A stretch of DNA of 35,060 bases from NCBI GenBank assembly GCA_041689615.1, contig JBDNFW010000009.1, positions 1 to 35,060 of the forward strand. Reading direction: 5' to 3'. A model generated the notes under the pieces. That model had not been told where the DNA came from. It ran no database searches and worked only from the letters and a program-made list of their open reading frames with translations. The stretch comes from UBA7359 sp041689615 (GTDB lineage: Bacteria; Pseudomonadota; Gammaproteobacteria; Eutrophobiales; Eutrophobiaceae). Made by a program: the position numbers and the translations under genes. Positions within the stretch are counted from its first letter, which is position 1; each line of letters begins with the position of its first letter. Below are positions 7,283 to 15,739 of this stretch, piece after piece.

Positions 7283-9475
7283 TTAAGCAACCCATTTATA
7301 TAAGAGTTCATCATCGCCCGCACCACCAAAAAGAAAGTCATTACCACTGCCGCCAATTAAAATATCGTCACCTGAACCACCATCAAGATGATCATCACCT
7401 TCACCACCGTCAATAAAATCATTATTGGTAAAAGGATTACCTTCTACAGGTCCTTCTTCATATTCTCCATACTCGCCGCCCTCTTCATTTATTGGTCCGC
7501 GTAGCACTAGTGGTTCGCCTTCATATTCGCCGGGTTCTTCGTACTCACCTTCACCCTCTTCTATATCTGCGTTATCACCACCATAGATAAAGTCATCGCC
7601 TTCACCACCGAATAATTGGTCATCACCGGCAAAACCATCGATCTCATCATCACCGTTATATCCAAAAATCGTATTGGCAACATCATTACCGTTTATAATA
7701 TTATCCAGATCATTACCATCAACATTGATCTCAAATAAACCTTCGAGATCAACTGCTTCAACATGATTATTTCTAAGATCGACGCTCGCAGTACTTATAA
7801 TTTGGTCGTAACCTTCATTTTCATTTTCTATAACAACATCGTTAACACTATCAACCGTAAAGGTGTCATTTCCTGTGCCACCTATCATGACATCTTCACC
7901 TTCCCGCCCATCGATCACGTCATCACCGGCACCACCATCAATAATATTCTCACTTTCATTACCGGTAATAATGTTATCCAGATCATTACCTGTACCATCA
8001 ATGGAATCAGAACCATCAAGTAATAATTCTTCAAGGTTGGCAGACAAAGTGTAATTATCAGTTGCAACAACAAAATCATAACCGTTATCAACATCCTCAT
8101 TAATAATGTCTGCAGTAGTATCAACGTAATAGGTGTCGTTGCCATCTCCACCATTCATTGTGTCTAAACCAGCACCACCATCTAGAATATTATTGCCGCT
8201 GTTAGCAAAAACAGTGTCGTTACCGCCATAAGCATAAAATGATTCGTTAGTATCGCCTTCAGTATCAATAAAGATATTATCGGCATCGTTACCGAAATAA
8301 TCCGTGTATCGGAAATTCCCGGTAACATTAATCGCATCGGAACCCGTCATAACATAGGTTTCGACACGCAGACTATCGTTGAAGGTATAGTTAACAGAGG
8401 ATTCAATACGATCATTGCTACTGTTACTGCTAGAAAATTCATTAACAACATCATTTTCGTTATCAACAATATAAGTATCGTTGCCTGAGCCGCCATTCAT
8501 AGTATCAGCGCCGGTTCCACCATCAAGATAATCATTCGAGTCATTACCAAGTAGACTATCGTCGCCTGCTAAACCATACAGTTCGTTAGAACCAGAATTA
8601 CCGCGTATTTCATTATCAAGTTCGTTACCAATACCATCAATATGTGCTGACCCATCAAGAAATAAATCTTCAACGTTGTCACCCAGCGTTAATGAAATAG
8701 TAGAATAAATTGTGTCATGGCCTTCGTTGACTTGTTCTATGACAACGTCATTAATGGAATCCACATAGTAATCATCATCACCCGTACCACCCCGCATAAC
8801 ATCATTACCACTATCACCAACAAGAGTATCGTTACCACCATTGCCATTCAACGTATCGCTACCTGAGCCACCAACCAAAACATTATCCGCAGCATTGCCC
8901 GTTATAACGTTGCTTAATGTATTACCGAACCCATCTATACTGTTTGTACCAGTAAGCGTGAGGTCTTCAAGATTATTTCCAAGTTGATAAGTTACCGAAC
9001 TTTGAACGGTATCCTGTCCCTGATTACTGGCTTCAATGACCGCATCATTAAAATCATCGACGATATAAGTATCGTCACCAGCACCACCGCTTAAACTATC
9101 GACACCGGTACCACCATCAAGCACATCATTACCAATGCCGCCTTGGAGTGTGTCAACACCACTACCACCCTCAAGCGTATCGTTTCCGTCGCCACCTATC
9201 AGCGTATCGTCACCAGCCAGACCGCTTAAGGTATTGTCAGCATCGTTACCGGTAAGAACATTATTTAATGTATTACCGACTGCATTGATTGCAGCAGTAC
9301 CAGTCTGGATCAGGTTTTCGACAAAGTTAGCGAGGGTGTGAGTGATTGAAGACTGAACCGTGTCCGTTCCTTCATCGACTAACTCAGTAACAGTATCAAC
9401 AGCATTAATATCAAATTTAGCATAGGATGCATCAGCTAGTTCAGCCATAAAAGCTGCAAACTCAATATTCGTCAT
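7283..9475 (-). CDS. RTX repeat protein lacking a lipase domain (second couplet)
   Basis: A 730-residue product. Residues 1-25 (MTNIEFAAFMAELADASYAKF) resemble the N-terminal helix of RTX lipases, compare LNAQLSNAAYAL in the 3414 gene. The protein then jumps straight into Ca2+-binding repeats: no GxSxG, Asp or His of a lipase is present. The body alternates GGxGxDxLx blocks with the beta segment typical of large RTX proteins (DTVQSSVTYQLGNNLEDLTL and relatives, about six times). An acidic Glu/Tyr/Gly-rich insert sits near residues 635-680. It ends in mid-repeat (FLFGGAGDDELLYKWVA) with no recognisable secretion domain. AGGAGAG precedes the start, which overlaps the previous gene by ATGA. It looks like a lipase gene that lost its catalytic domain; a structural or adhesive role, or decay, are alternatives. 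Confidence 0.85.
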   Translation of the reverse strand: MTNIEFAAFMAELADASYAKFDINAVDTVTELVDEGTDTVQSSITHTLANFVENLIQTGTAAINAVGNTLNNVLTGNDADNTLSGLAGDDTLIGGDGNDTLEGGSGVDTLQGGIGNDVLDGGTGVDSLSGGAGDDTYIVDDFNDAVIEASNQGQDTVQSSVTYQLGNNLEDLTLTGTNSIDGFGNTLSNVITGNAADNVLVGGSGSDTLNGNGGNDTLVGDSGNDVMRGGTGDDDYYVDSINDVVIEQVNEGHDTIYSTISLTLGDNVEDLFLDGSAHIDGIGNELDNEIRGNSGSNELYGLAGDDSLLGNDSNDYLDGGTGADTMNGGSGNDTYIVDNENDVVNEFSSSNSSNDRIESSVNYTFNDSLRVETYVMTGSDAINVTGNFRYTDYFGNDADNIFIDTEGDTNESFYAYGGNDTVFANSGNNILDGGAGLDTMNGGDGNDTYYVDTTADIINEDVDNGYDFVVATDNYTLSANLEELLLDGSDSIDGTGNDLDNIITGNESENIIDGGAGDDVIDGREGEDVMIGGTGNDTFTVDSVNDVVIENENEGYDQIISTASVDLRNNHVEAVDLEGLFEINVDGNDLDNIINGNDVANTIFGYNGDDEIDGFAGDDQLFGGEGDDFIYGGDNADIEEGEGEYEEPGEYEGEPLVLRGPINEEGGEYGEYEEGPVEGNPFTNNDFIDGGEGDDHLDGGSGDDILIGGSGNDFLFGGAGDDELLYKWVA
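7435..7575 (-). other. Acidic Glu/Tyr-rich insert within RTX repeats
   Basis: Within the 730-residue RTX protein a ~45-residue stretch breaks the nonapeptide pattern with repeated GEYEE/GEYEG motifs, Pro residues and one basic-hydrophobic patch (PLVLRGP). Regular repeats resume on both sides (DDFIYGGDNAD before, NNDFIDGGEGDD after). The composition suggests a flexible, strongly negative linker; nothing similar occurs in the two lipase-type RTX proteins here. Confidence 0.7.
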
Positions 9476-10116
9476 TTCTTCTCTCCTGAAATTTTAGTAG
9501 CCTGAATCAATTGTTTTAAGTATTTACGAAAATCATGATTATATGTATGGTGCTGGTCTGTACCACAGTATCGCTTTCCTACAGCAAGCCAAGGCTTAAG
9601 ATCTGTCAATGTTCCACCACCTGCAAAAGATGATTCTCCTCCTCGCTTATATTCAATGCTTTTACTCAATATCTGTCCTGTATTCGCATCAATCAATTTC
9701 TTTTCATCTCTTGCAATCGCATGAACGAAAACTCTATGATGCTCCGTCTCCTGATATATATTTTCACTTAACCAAATTCTAGTTGCATAATGCCAATAGC
9801 CAGAAATTAATTTTTCTCTTTTTCTATTAGTTTGATTATTCCAATCCTGTCCAATCAACTCAGGATATTCCTTAATCCATTGTTCAGGTGTTTTGTAAAC
9901 CCAAAATCCAGCATCAGTTTCGCAATAGTATTTATGCTTTAAAAATACCGGTATCAAATCCCAAAACACCAAATTGTACATAACAAGTACAGCAAGCAAT
10001 CCCCCTGCCCAGCCTCTTTGATAACGATGCTTGGTGAAGCGGTAAGCGGTACGGATCACCCATAAAGAAACTACTAGATATACTATGAAGAAAAGAAAAT
10101 AGAGTAGTGCAATCAT
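9472..10116 (-). CDS. Two-TM periplasmic-domain protein, partner of the RTX protein at 7283-9475
   Basis: A 214-residue member of the same family as the proteins at 6542, 15050 and 15736. TM1 is about residues 3-23, then a basic loop (RFTKHRYQR), then TM2 about 35-55 ending in FWDLIP. The signature CETDAGFWVYK follows, then a domain predicted periplasmic with NTGQILSK (the TGE..G position of the relatives). A C-terminal YCGTDQHHTYNHDF motif resembles QCGTQESNRDY in the 15736 protein. AAAGGAGT lies ahead of the ATG, inside the last codons of the preceding RTX gene, and both ends of the gene are ATGA overlaps. It is kept although its RTX partner has lost the lipase domain, which argues for interaction with the repeat region, or for simple carry-over. 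Confidence 0.8.
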   Translation of the reverse strand: MIALLYFLFFIVYLVVSLWVIRTAYRFTKHRYQRGWAGGLLAVLVMYNLVFWDLIPVFLKHKYYCETDAGFWVYKTPEQWIKEYPELIGQDWNNQTNRKREKLISGYWHYATRIWLSENIYQETEHHRVFVHAIARDEKKLIDANTGQILSKSIEYKRGGESSFAGGGTLTDLKPWLAVGKRYCGTDQHHTYNHDFRKYLKQLIQATKISGEKK

Positions 10117-13100
10117 GCTGCTTTACTCCTTTTATAAACAATATCATTACCATGAAATTGCGCGTCGGTATCGTTCGATGCCAATGCATCAATGGTGTCA
10201 TTGCCTCCCAAACCATCGATACGATCTTCAAGCACGGTACCCATAATCGTGTCATCACCTTCCGTACCGGTGAAATCAAAACCGAGCGCCAGCAGTTCTT
10301 CATAAGTTAAAACAGTGCCATCATCAAATTCAAAACGATCAATGGCAATATTGGCAAACGGATCATTCGGATCGAACCCTTCGATATGAATTGCATCACC
10401 ACTATCACCAACATTGATTTGCAAAGAACCAATAGCAAGTGAGAGATTACCAACACCAATACCCGCACCAAAACGTAGGGTATTGCTTCCAGCATCAACA
10501 ATCGTATCGACACCATCACCCACATTAAAAACAAATAAATCGACACCCGCACCACCTTCAAGTGTGTCGTTACCGCTACCCGCGATGAGAATGTCGTCGC
10601 CATCCCCACCAATAAGTGTATCGTCACCGCCGCTACCTGTGAGCTGGTCATTACCCGCACCACCATTGAGAATATCATCACCATGGAACTGGTCATCAAC
10701 ACCGCTGGCATCACCAAATAACAAATCATCACCGTCACCACCGAAGATCGTATCGTTACCACCTGAACCAATTAAGCGATCATTACCCGCACCACCATCT
10801 ATGTAATCATCCGCATGGTCAGCACCATCAAGTGTTGACGCATCGCCATCGATTTGATCATCACCCGCACCGCCCAATAAGGTATCCGAGCCACCGCCGC
10901 CGATTAATAAATCATCATCATCGCCACCATCGAGAAAATCATCTCCATGATATTGCGCATCAACATCGCTGGCATCGCCATACAAGATATCTTCACCACT
11001 GCCGCCGATTAATGTATCGCTTCCACCCTGGCCGAATAAGGTATCGTTACCTGCACCGCCATCCAGAAAATCGTCTTTATGCTCTGCTTGATCTATCGTA
11101 CTGTCATCACCGACTAACTGATCATCACCTTCACCACCATATAAACTATCTTCACCACCACTACCAAACAGCACATCATCACCAGCACCCCCATCCAGAA
11201 AGTCATCCTTGTGATCGGCCACATCCAGATCACTCGCATCGCCGACTAACTGATCATTACCATCACCACCAAACAGCGTATCTTTACCACCACCGCCAAT
11301 AATGATGTCATCACCGGCACCGCCATCTAATAGATCATTACCATGATATTGGGCATCAACATCGGACGCGTCGCCAATCAGTTGGTCGTTGCCATCACCA
11401 CCGAAAATCGTATCAGCACCACCAAAACCAAAGATGACATCGTTACCGCCACCGCCATCGATCTGATCATTACCATGAAAAGACCCGTCTAACTGAGTAT
11501 TAACATCATCACCGGATATCTGATCATCACCATCGCCACCGAGCAGTAAATCATTACCACCACCACCCACGAGAATATCGTTATCAGCACCGCCATTAAT
11601 ATAATCATCACCGTGCTCTGCACCTGCAATCGATGCACCATCACCTAATAAGGTATCCACTCCGGTACCACCATAAAGTGTGTCATTACCTTCTTCGCCC
11701 AAGATAAAATCATCACCGGCATCACCCGATACCCAGTCATTTTTTTGTCCGGCAAACACAACATCATTGCCACCACCGCCATAAATCGTATCCGCGCCAC
11801 TATCGATAGGATCTTCTTCACCAACGACAGGAGAATAGAGATAGGTGTTGTTATTCTCAGTCACCGTCCAATCAAAATCCTGTGCCCGCCAATCATTGTC
11901 ACCAAAGATATGGTCATCACCGGCACCACCTGCGATTAAATCATTACCCGCACCACCCGCAAGACCGTTCTGACCGGTACTGCCGATGATGATGTCATCC
12001 CCGGCTCCACCATTGATCCAGTCACGGCTATCGCCTGCCTGTACATCATTACTATTAAAGACCGTATCGATATCAAGTTGATTGTCCGCATAGATTTCAT
12101 CATCACCTTCACCACCCAGCAAGATATCTGTTTCAGTACCGCCTTCAATGAGGTCATCGCCTTCATTGCCTAAAACGATATCCCGATCTGCACCACCATC
12201 AAGCAGATCGCTATCGTCACCACCTTCAATCAGATCGTCACCATCGCCGCCATCGATGACATCGACACCGGCATCACCATAAAGTTGATCGTTGTCGCTA
12301 CCACCATTAATAAAATCATTTCCAGCCCCGCCTTCAAGAACGTCATCACCACTACCACCCAGGATTGAATCATCACCCGCATCGGCTGTGACGGTATCAT
12401 CCATCTCACCGGCATCAATGTTGTCATTACCGGTACTGCCATTAAGATCATCTTCACGTGCTTCAAGAATATTCGGATCAGTAATAATATTACCTAAATC
12501 ATCAAACGCGACTTGATCTCCCGGTGTGCCTGGATCTTGATCGATGATCTGTCGATCGCCCAGAATGTCACGGGTCGTCGCTTCGGGATCGGGAATGGGA
12601 TCAGGATCATCAGCAAGCGTTAAGGTGATACCAAAATCACCATTATTAAAGTTCTCGCCTTCCTTGAAGTTTTGAATGGTAAAGAAAGTGTTCTCAGACC
12701 CATTAAATTGTCGAATGGTGGCATCGTTACCACCAATGGTAAGAATCAAGCCTGACGTTTCATTCTTATAAACATCACCTGCTTGTTGTATGAATTCACC
12801 ACTGACATCAACGCCATTGAAATCGATTGTGCCACTACGATCGCTATCATTAATAATGTCGTTGTGACCAACGAAGTAACTGTCGTTGCCGTCGCCACCT
12901 TCTAATGTATCGATAGCGTTGTCTTCGACATGGAGGTTGCCGTTCTTTTCGCCACCATAGAGGATGTCGTTGCCTTTGCCGCCTTTGAGTATGTCACTAC
13001 CTTTACCACCGATTAATGTATCAGCGCCGGTAGCGGTCGTGTTGTTTGGATCGTCGGAATCACCGTAGAGGATGTCGTTGTCGTCACCGCCATCGAGTGT

Positions 13101-15053
13101 GTCGGCTCCGTCACCGCCGACTAACAGGTCGTTACCAGCATCTCCGTTTAGAGTGTCGTCTCCTGTAAAGGTGGTATTTTCAGGATCGTTTGAATCACCA
13201 TAGAGGGTATCGTTGTCTTCGCCGCCGTTGATTATGTCTGCGCCGTCACCGCCGATGAGTGTGTCGTTACCCGCATCACCTGATAAAGTATCTTCATCTA
13301 AATTGCCTTCAATATAATCATTACCACCACCACCATTAATAATATCTTTGCCGACAAATCCATAAATTCGATCATCTTTACTACCGCCTTGTGTTAAAAC
13401 GGTTTCACCATTCTGGCTACTGCTAAACATAACGCGTTTACGTTGGCTTGCATCACCAAGTTTATTTAGAGTAAGAGTTTCTTCTAGTAAGGAATCACTG
13501 TAAATAATATTTTCTGAGCCAATGTTGCTAGTTAGGTCTACAGTATTTAAATCTATTTTTACCGCAAGAAAGTCTGCGCGATCTGCTAAGTATTTATCGG
13601 AGAAATTTTCAATATCAAGTGTTTGCTGTTGGTCATATAAGGGAACAGTTCCAATGACTGCAAATGGATTTAGTTCCTGAAGTGCGTAGCGGTGGGCAGC
13701 ATCATTTTTTGCCATACTGACTAAATTTGAAGTACTAGTACCTATGAGACTTTCTAATATATAACCCTTATCTTTAGTTTCCGCTTGTATTTCAAGTATT
13801 CTCTCATGAATCGCACTCCTGTCTGCAAAAGCACCATGACTGACCAGTCCTGCTTCAACAGCATTTAAGCTACTATCGTTATTTAGAAATAATTTTGATA
13901 AGGCTTGAACATATTTTTCTTCAGTGTCTCCCGGTTGAGTTGAAATTGCATCATACAAGGCAAAGATTTCTTCGTTCGTTAGTTGCGAGTTTAAACTCTC
14001 AACCAAGGCATGAACTGCCAACCCATCCATGAATTGATCCATGGAATGACTGGTATTCTCTACTCTGATGAAAATCTCTTCACCTGCAGGTTGTCCGGTA
14101 ATTATCGACGATACGATCTCAACGTCATCTCCAGGTGCTGAATCTTCACTCTCCAGGTTATAGAGTCTGGGCGAGAGTTCAGTAAATGTTTCTGCCGGCG
14201 CTGGCTGCGGCTGCGGAACGCCTAACAGTTCGTCATTTATCAGTACGTCTTTGAATAAATCGACAAATTCATCTGTTTTTTGTGCACCAAGACCCTCTAA
14301 TGAAAATATTGGATCAAAACCAGGAGAACTAAAGGTAACGGCCTGATCAATAAGCTGAGGAAATAACCTTAACGCAATTGCAGCTAAATGCCCTCCAAGC
14401 GAATCGCCAGTCACAGTCACTTGATCCGTTTCACCCAATATTCCTAACCCTTCTCCATCATGATCCACCTTAAACCAGTAATAAGTAGTTTGTAGGAAAG
14501 GAGGGGCTAACGTTACATTCGTATCCGTTACACTTTGTACTCCATCTGGAACGGGAGAAGAAAGAATACTCGACTGTGTGACTGAGTTAAGTTCTAATTG
14601 AAGTACGGTATTATTTGGTGATCCATTGGCATTCGTTTTATCTGCCTTTAGCCGTTGGACATAGTTGAATAGGCTAACGGCCTGTCTAATGGCTAGTCCT
14701 ATGCCGCCAATTTCAAGAAAATCGGCTTTCAATAAATCAAGTTTTTGTTGTTCGGTAAAGATGCCTCCGCCTTCCGTCCCACGGATCGCTAATACTTTCT
14801 CTTCACCATTTTCAAATACATTCGCGGCGAAGCCAAATTCATCATTGGACTGAAAACTTGAGACCGTCCAATCTTGTTGATTTTCACTAAAAATAATATC
14901 GCCAAGTGATGTGGGGACACGAGCAACATTAGGATTGCTCGCTTCAGCGATCATACTAGTTCGATTAACAGTGTTGGAATCATTCCATAACACATAGGCC
15001 ATGTTGGAAAACCAGGAATATTTATAAAAATCCTTAAATCTCAAAATACTCAT
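10113..15053 (-). CDS. Giant RTX lipase-like protein (first couplet), C-terminus truncated
   Basis: A 1646-residue protein. The lipase domain spans ~1-350: KVLAIRGTE at 86-94; nucleophile elbow GDSLGGH with Ser218; His336 (TSHSMDQF) as likely catalytic His; an Asp in PGDDVE (309/310) as a candidate acid. RTX repeats begin near 575 and fill almost all of the rest, interrupted by the same inter-block domain as the 3414 gene. From ~1190 to ~1500 there is a 44-residue super-repeat carrying an invariant His. After a short non-repeat beta domain (FVFNVGDGVDTI..., RFEFDDGTVLTYEELL) the protein starts another super-repeat linker (DTDAQFHGND) and then stops with IVYKRSKAA. It lacks the C-terminal domain kept by the 3414 gene, so type I export is doubtful. 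AAAGGAG precedes the start. Confidence 0.9.
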   Translation of the reverse strand: MSILRFKDFYKYSWFSNMAYVLWNDSNTVNRTSMIAEASNPNVARVPTSLGDIIFSENQQDWTVSSFQSNDEFGFAANVFENGEEKVLAIRGTEGGGIFTEQQKLDLLKADFLEIGGIGLAIRQAVSLFNYVQRLKADKTNANGSPNNTVLQLELNSVTQSSILSSPVPDGVQSVTDTNVTLAPPFLQTTYYWFKVDHDGEGLGILGETDQVTVTGDSLGGHLAAIALRLFPQLIDQAVTFSSPGFDPIFSLEGLGAQKTDEFVDLFKDVLINDELLGVPQPQPAPAETFTELSPRLYNLESEDSAPGDDVEIVSSIITGQPAGEEIFIRVENTSHSMDQFMDGLAVHALVESLNSQLTNEEIFALYDAISTQPGDTEEKYVQALSKLFLNNDSSLNAVEAGLVSHGAFADRSAIHERILEIQAETKDKGYILESLIGTSTSNLVSMAKNDAAHRYALQELNPFAVIGTVPLYDQQQTLDIENFSDKYLADRADFLAVKIDLNTVDLTSNIGSENIIYSDSLLEETLTLNKLGDASQRKRVMFSSSQNGETVLTQGGSKDDRIYGFVGKDIINGGGGNDYIEGNLDEDTLSGDAGNDTLIGGDGADIINGGEDNDTLYGDSNDPENTTFTGDDTLNGDAGNDLLVGGDGADTLDGGDDNDILYGDSDDPNNTTATGADTLIGGKGSDILKGGKGNDILYGGEKNGNLHVEDNAIDTLEGGDGNDSYFVGHNDIINDSDRSGTIDFNGVDVSGEFIQQAGDVYKNETSGLILTIGGNDATIRQFNGSENTFFTIQNFKEGENFNNGDFGITLTLADDPDPIPDPEATTRDILGDRQIIDQDPGTPGDQVAFDDLGNIITDPNILEAREDDLNGSTGNDNIDAGEMDDTVTADAGDDSILGGSGDDVLEGGAGNDFINGGSDNDQLYGDAGVDVIDGGDGDDLIEGGDDSDLLDGGADRDIVLGNEGDDLIEGGTETDILLGGEGDDEIYADNQLDIDTVFNSNDVQAGDSRDWINGGAGDDIIIGSTGQNGLAGGAGNDLIAGGAGDDHIFGDNDWRAQDFDWTVTENNNTYLYSPVVGEEDPIDSGADTIYGGGGNDVVFAGQKNDWVSGDAGDDFILGEEGNDTLYGGTGVDTLLGDGASIAGAEHGDDYINGGADNDILVGGGGNDLLLGGDGDDQISGDDVNTQLDGSFHGNDQIDGGGGNDVIFGFGGADTIFGGDGNDQLIGDASDVDAQYHGNDLLDGGAGDDIIIGGGGKDTLFGGDGNDQLVGDASDLDVADHKDDFLDGGAGDDVLFGSGGEDSLYGGEGDDQLVGDDSTIDQAEHKDDFLDGGAGNDTLFGQGGSDTLIGGSGEDILYGDASDVDAQYHGDDFLDGGDDDDLLIGGGGSDTLLGGAGDDQIDGDASTLDGADHADDYIDGGAGNDRLIGSGGNDTIFGGDGDDLLFGDASGVDDQFHGDDILNGGAGNDQLTGSGGDDTLIGGDGDDILIAGSGNDTLEGGAGVDLFVFNVGDGVDTIVDAGSNTLRFGAGIGVGNLSLAIGSLQINVGDSGDAIHIEGFDPNDPFANIAIDRFEFDDGTVLTYEELLALGFDFTGTEGDDTIMGTVLEDRIDGLGGNDTIDALASNDTDAQFHGNDIVYKRSKAA
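10681..11604 (-). repeat. 132-bp coding super-repeat with invariant His linker, seven periods
   Basis: Linker segments recur at 10681, 10813, 10945, 11077, 11209, 11341 and 11473, exactly 132 bp apart, with a looser copy at 11611 and a truncated one at 10151. Each 44-residue unit is three to four RTX nonapeptides plus a 14-residue linker of the type GDASDVDAQYHGND. The His followed by x-[DN]-D is present in every copy. The copies have diverged at the DNA level more than the 108-bp repeat of the 3414 gene, so this array is older. Confidence 0.85.
12421..13069 (-). repeat. 649-bp direct repeat shared with the RTX lipase gene at 3414 (copy 2)
   Basis: Partner of 4210-4858 in the same orientation. 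Similarity falls off after 13069, where this gene carries an additional RTX block (GDDTLNGDAGNDLLVGGDGA) absent from the other, and before 12421, where the repeat arrays differ. Recombination between the copies would delete about 8.2 kb, including the middle couplet, and leave a hybrid lipase gene. Confidence 0.9.
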
Positions 15054-15739
15054 GACTCATCTCCTTTATCTGAAACTTTTGACTTAATTACTGCGCCAAC
15101 TAAGTCATCAATGTACAACGTTGATTTTTGTGGCTCTGGTGCATAGTCACCATCACAGCCTGCTGGACTCCAAGAAAAACTCAGAATTCCCAACAGTCTG
15201 CTATCCAACCAACCGGGATAGACAGCGAAAGAAACAATTTCTCCTAGCACTTCACCTGTTTGTCGATCTTTTATTATTTTTCTACCCCGATTAAATGGCT
15301 TTTCAATTACTTCTAATTTTGTAAAAAATTCATAACGACTTAAAAAGTCTTCAACCTCTTCAAATACAACTTCGCCATCAACCAACATGAAGCGAGTTTT
15401 TTGGCCTCCTATAGATTCTTTCTCAAGATACTCAAACCCATATTGTGACCAGTAATCAATACTCGATAAACCAACAAGCCCCTCCGCCTCCACCGTCTTA
15501 TACACATGCAACCCCGCCTCTTCACGACACAGGCGTTCTGCTTCCTTGGAAATCTGATATACATCCCAATAGGCAATGAACATCGCAACAACCCACACCA
15601 ACAGAATACTTGTTATTTTTACAGCCAATTTAAATCGTTTGAGTATCAACCAATAAATAAACGGCGTAATAATAATTACAACAAAGGCCATAAATAATTC
15701 CGGCCCACCATAAGTAATCATGTAATCCCAATTAATCAT
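15050..15739 (-). CDS. Two-TM periplasmic-domain protein, partner of the giant RTX lipase
   Basis: A 229-residue protein. TM1 is about residues 14-33, the basic loop is LKRFKLAVK, TM2 is about 40-58 ending in YWDVY, and the signature CREEAGLHVYK follows. The rest is predicted periplasmic and contains EKPFNRGRKIIKDRQTGEVL, related to YEYIEKPF...KKDRHGEY in the 15736 protein, then a Cys in SPAGCDGDY. AAGGATT precedes the ATG. Both ends are 4-bp ATGA overlaps, with the 15736 gene upstream and the lipase downstream. No named family is recognised. Predicted inner-membrane location with an external domain fits a protein that meets the lipase in the periplasm, as immunity or as an assembly factor; this is inference. 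Confidence 0.8.
   Translation of the reverse strand: MINWDYMITYGGPELFMAFVVIIITPFIYWLILKRFKLAVKITSILLVWVVAMFIAYWDVYQISKEAERLCREEAGLHVYKTVEAEGLVGLSSIDYWSQYGFEYLEKESIGGQKTRFMLVDGEVVFEEVEDFLSRYEFFTKLEVIEKPFNRGRKIIKDRQTGEVLGEIVSFAVYPGWLDSRLLGILSFSWSPAGCDGDYAPEPQKSTLYIDDLVGAVIKSKVSDKGDES

Noticed and set aside
10414..12516. Long plus-strand ORFs rich in Pro, Ser or His opposite the RTX genes
   Set aside because: They are shadows of the Gly/Asp/Asn-rich repeat codons on the minus strand.
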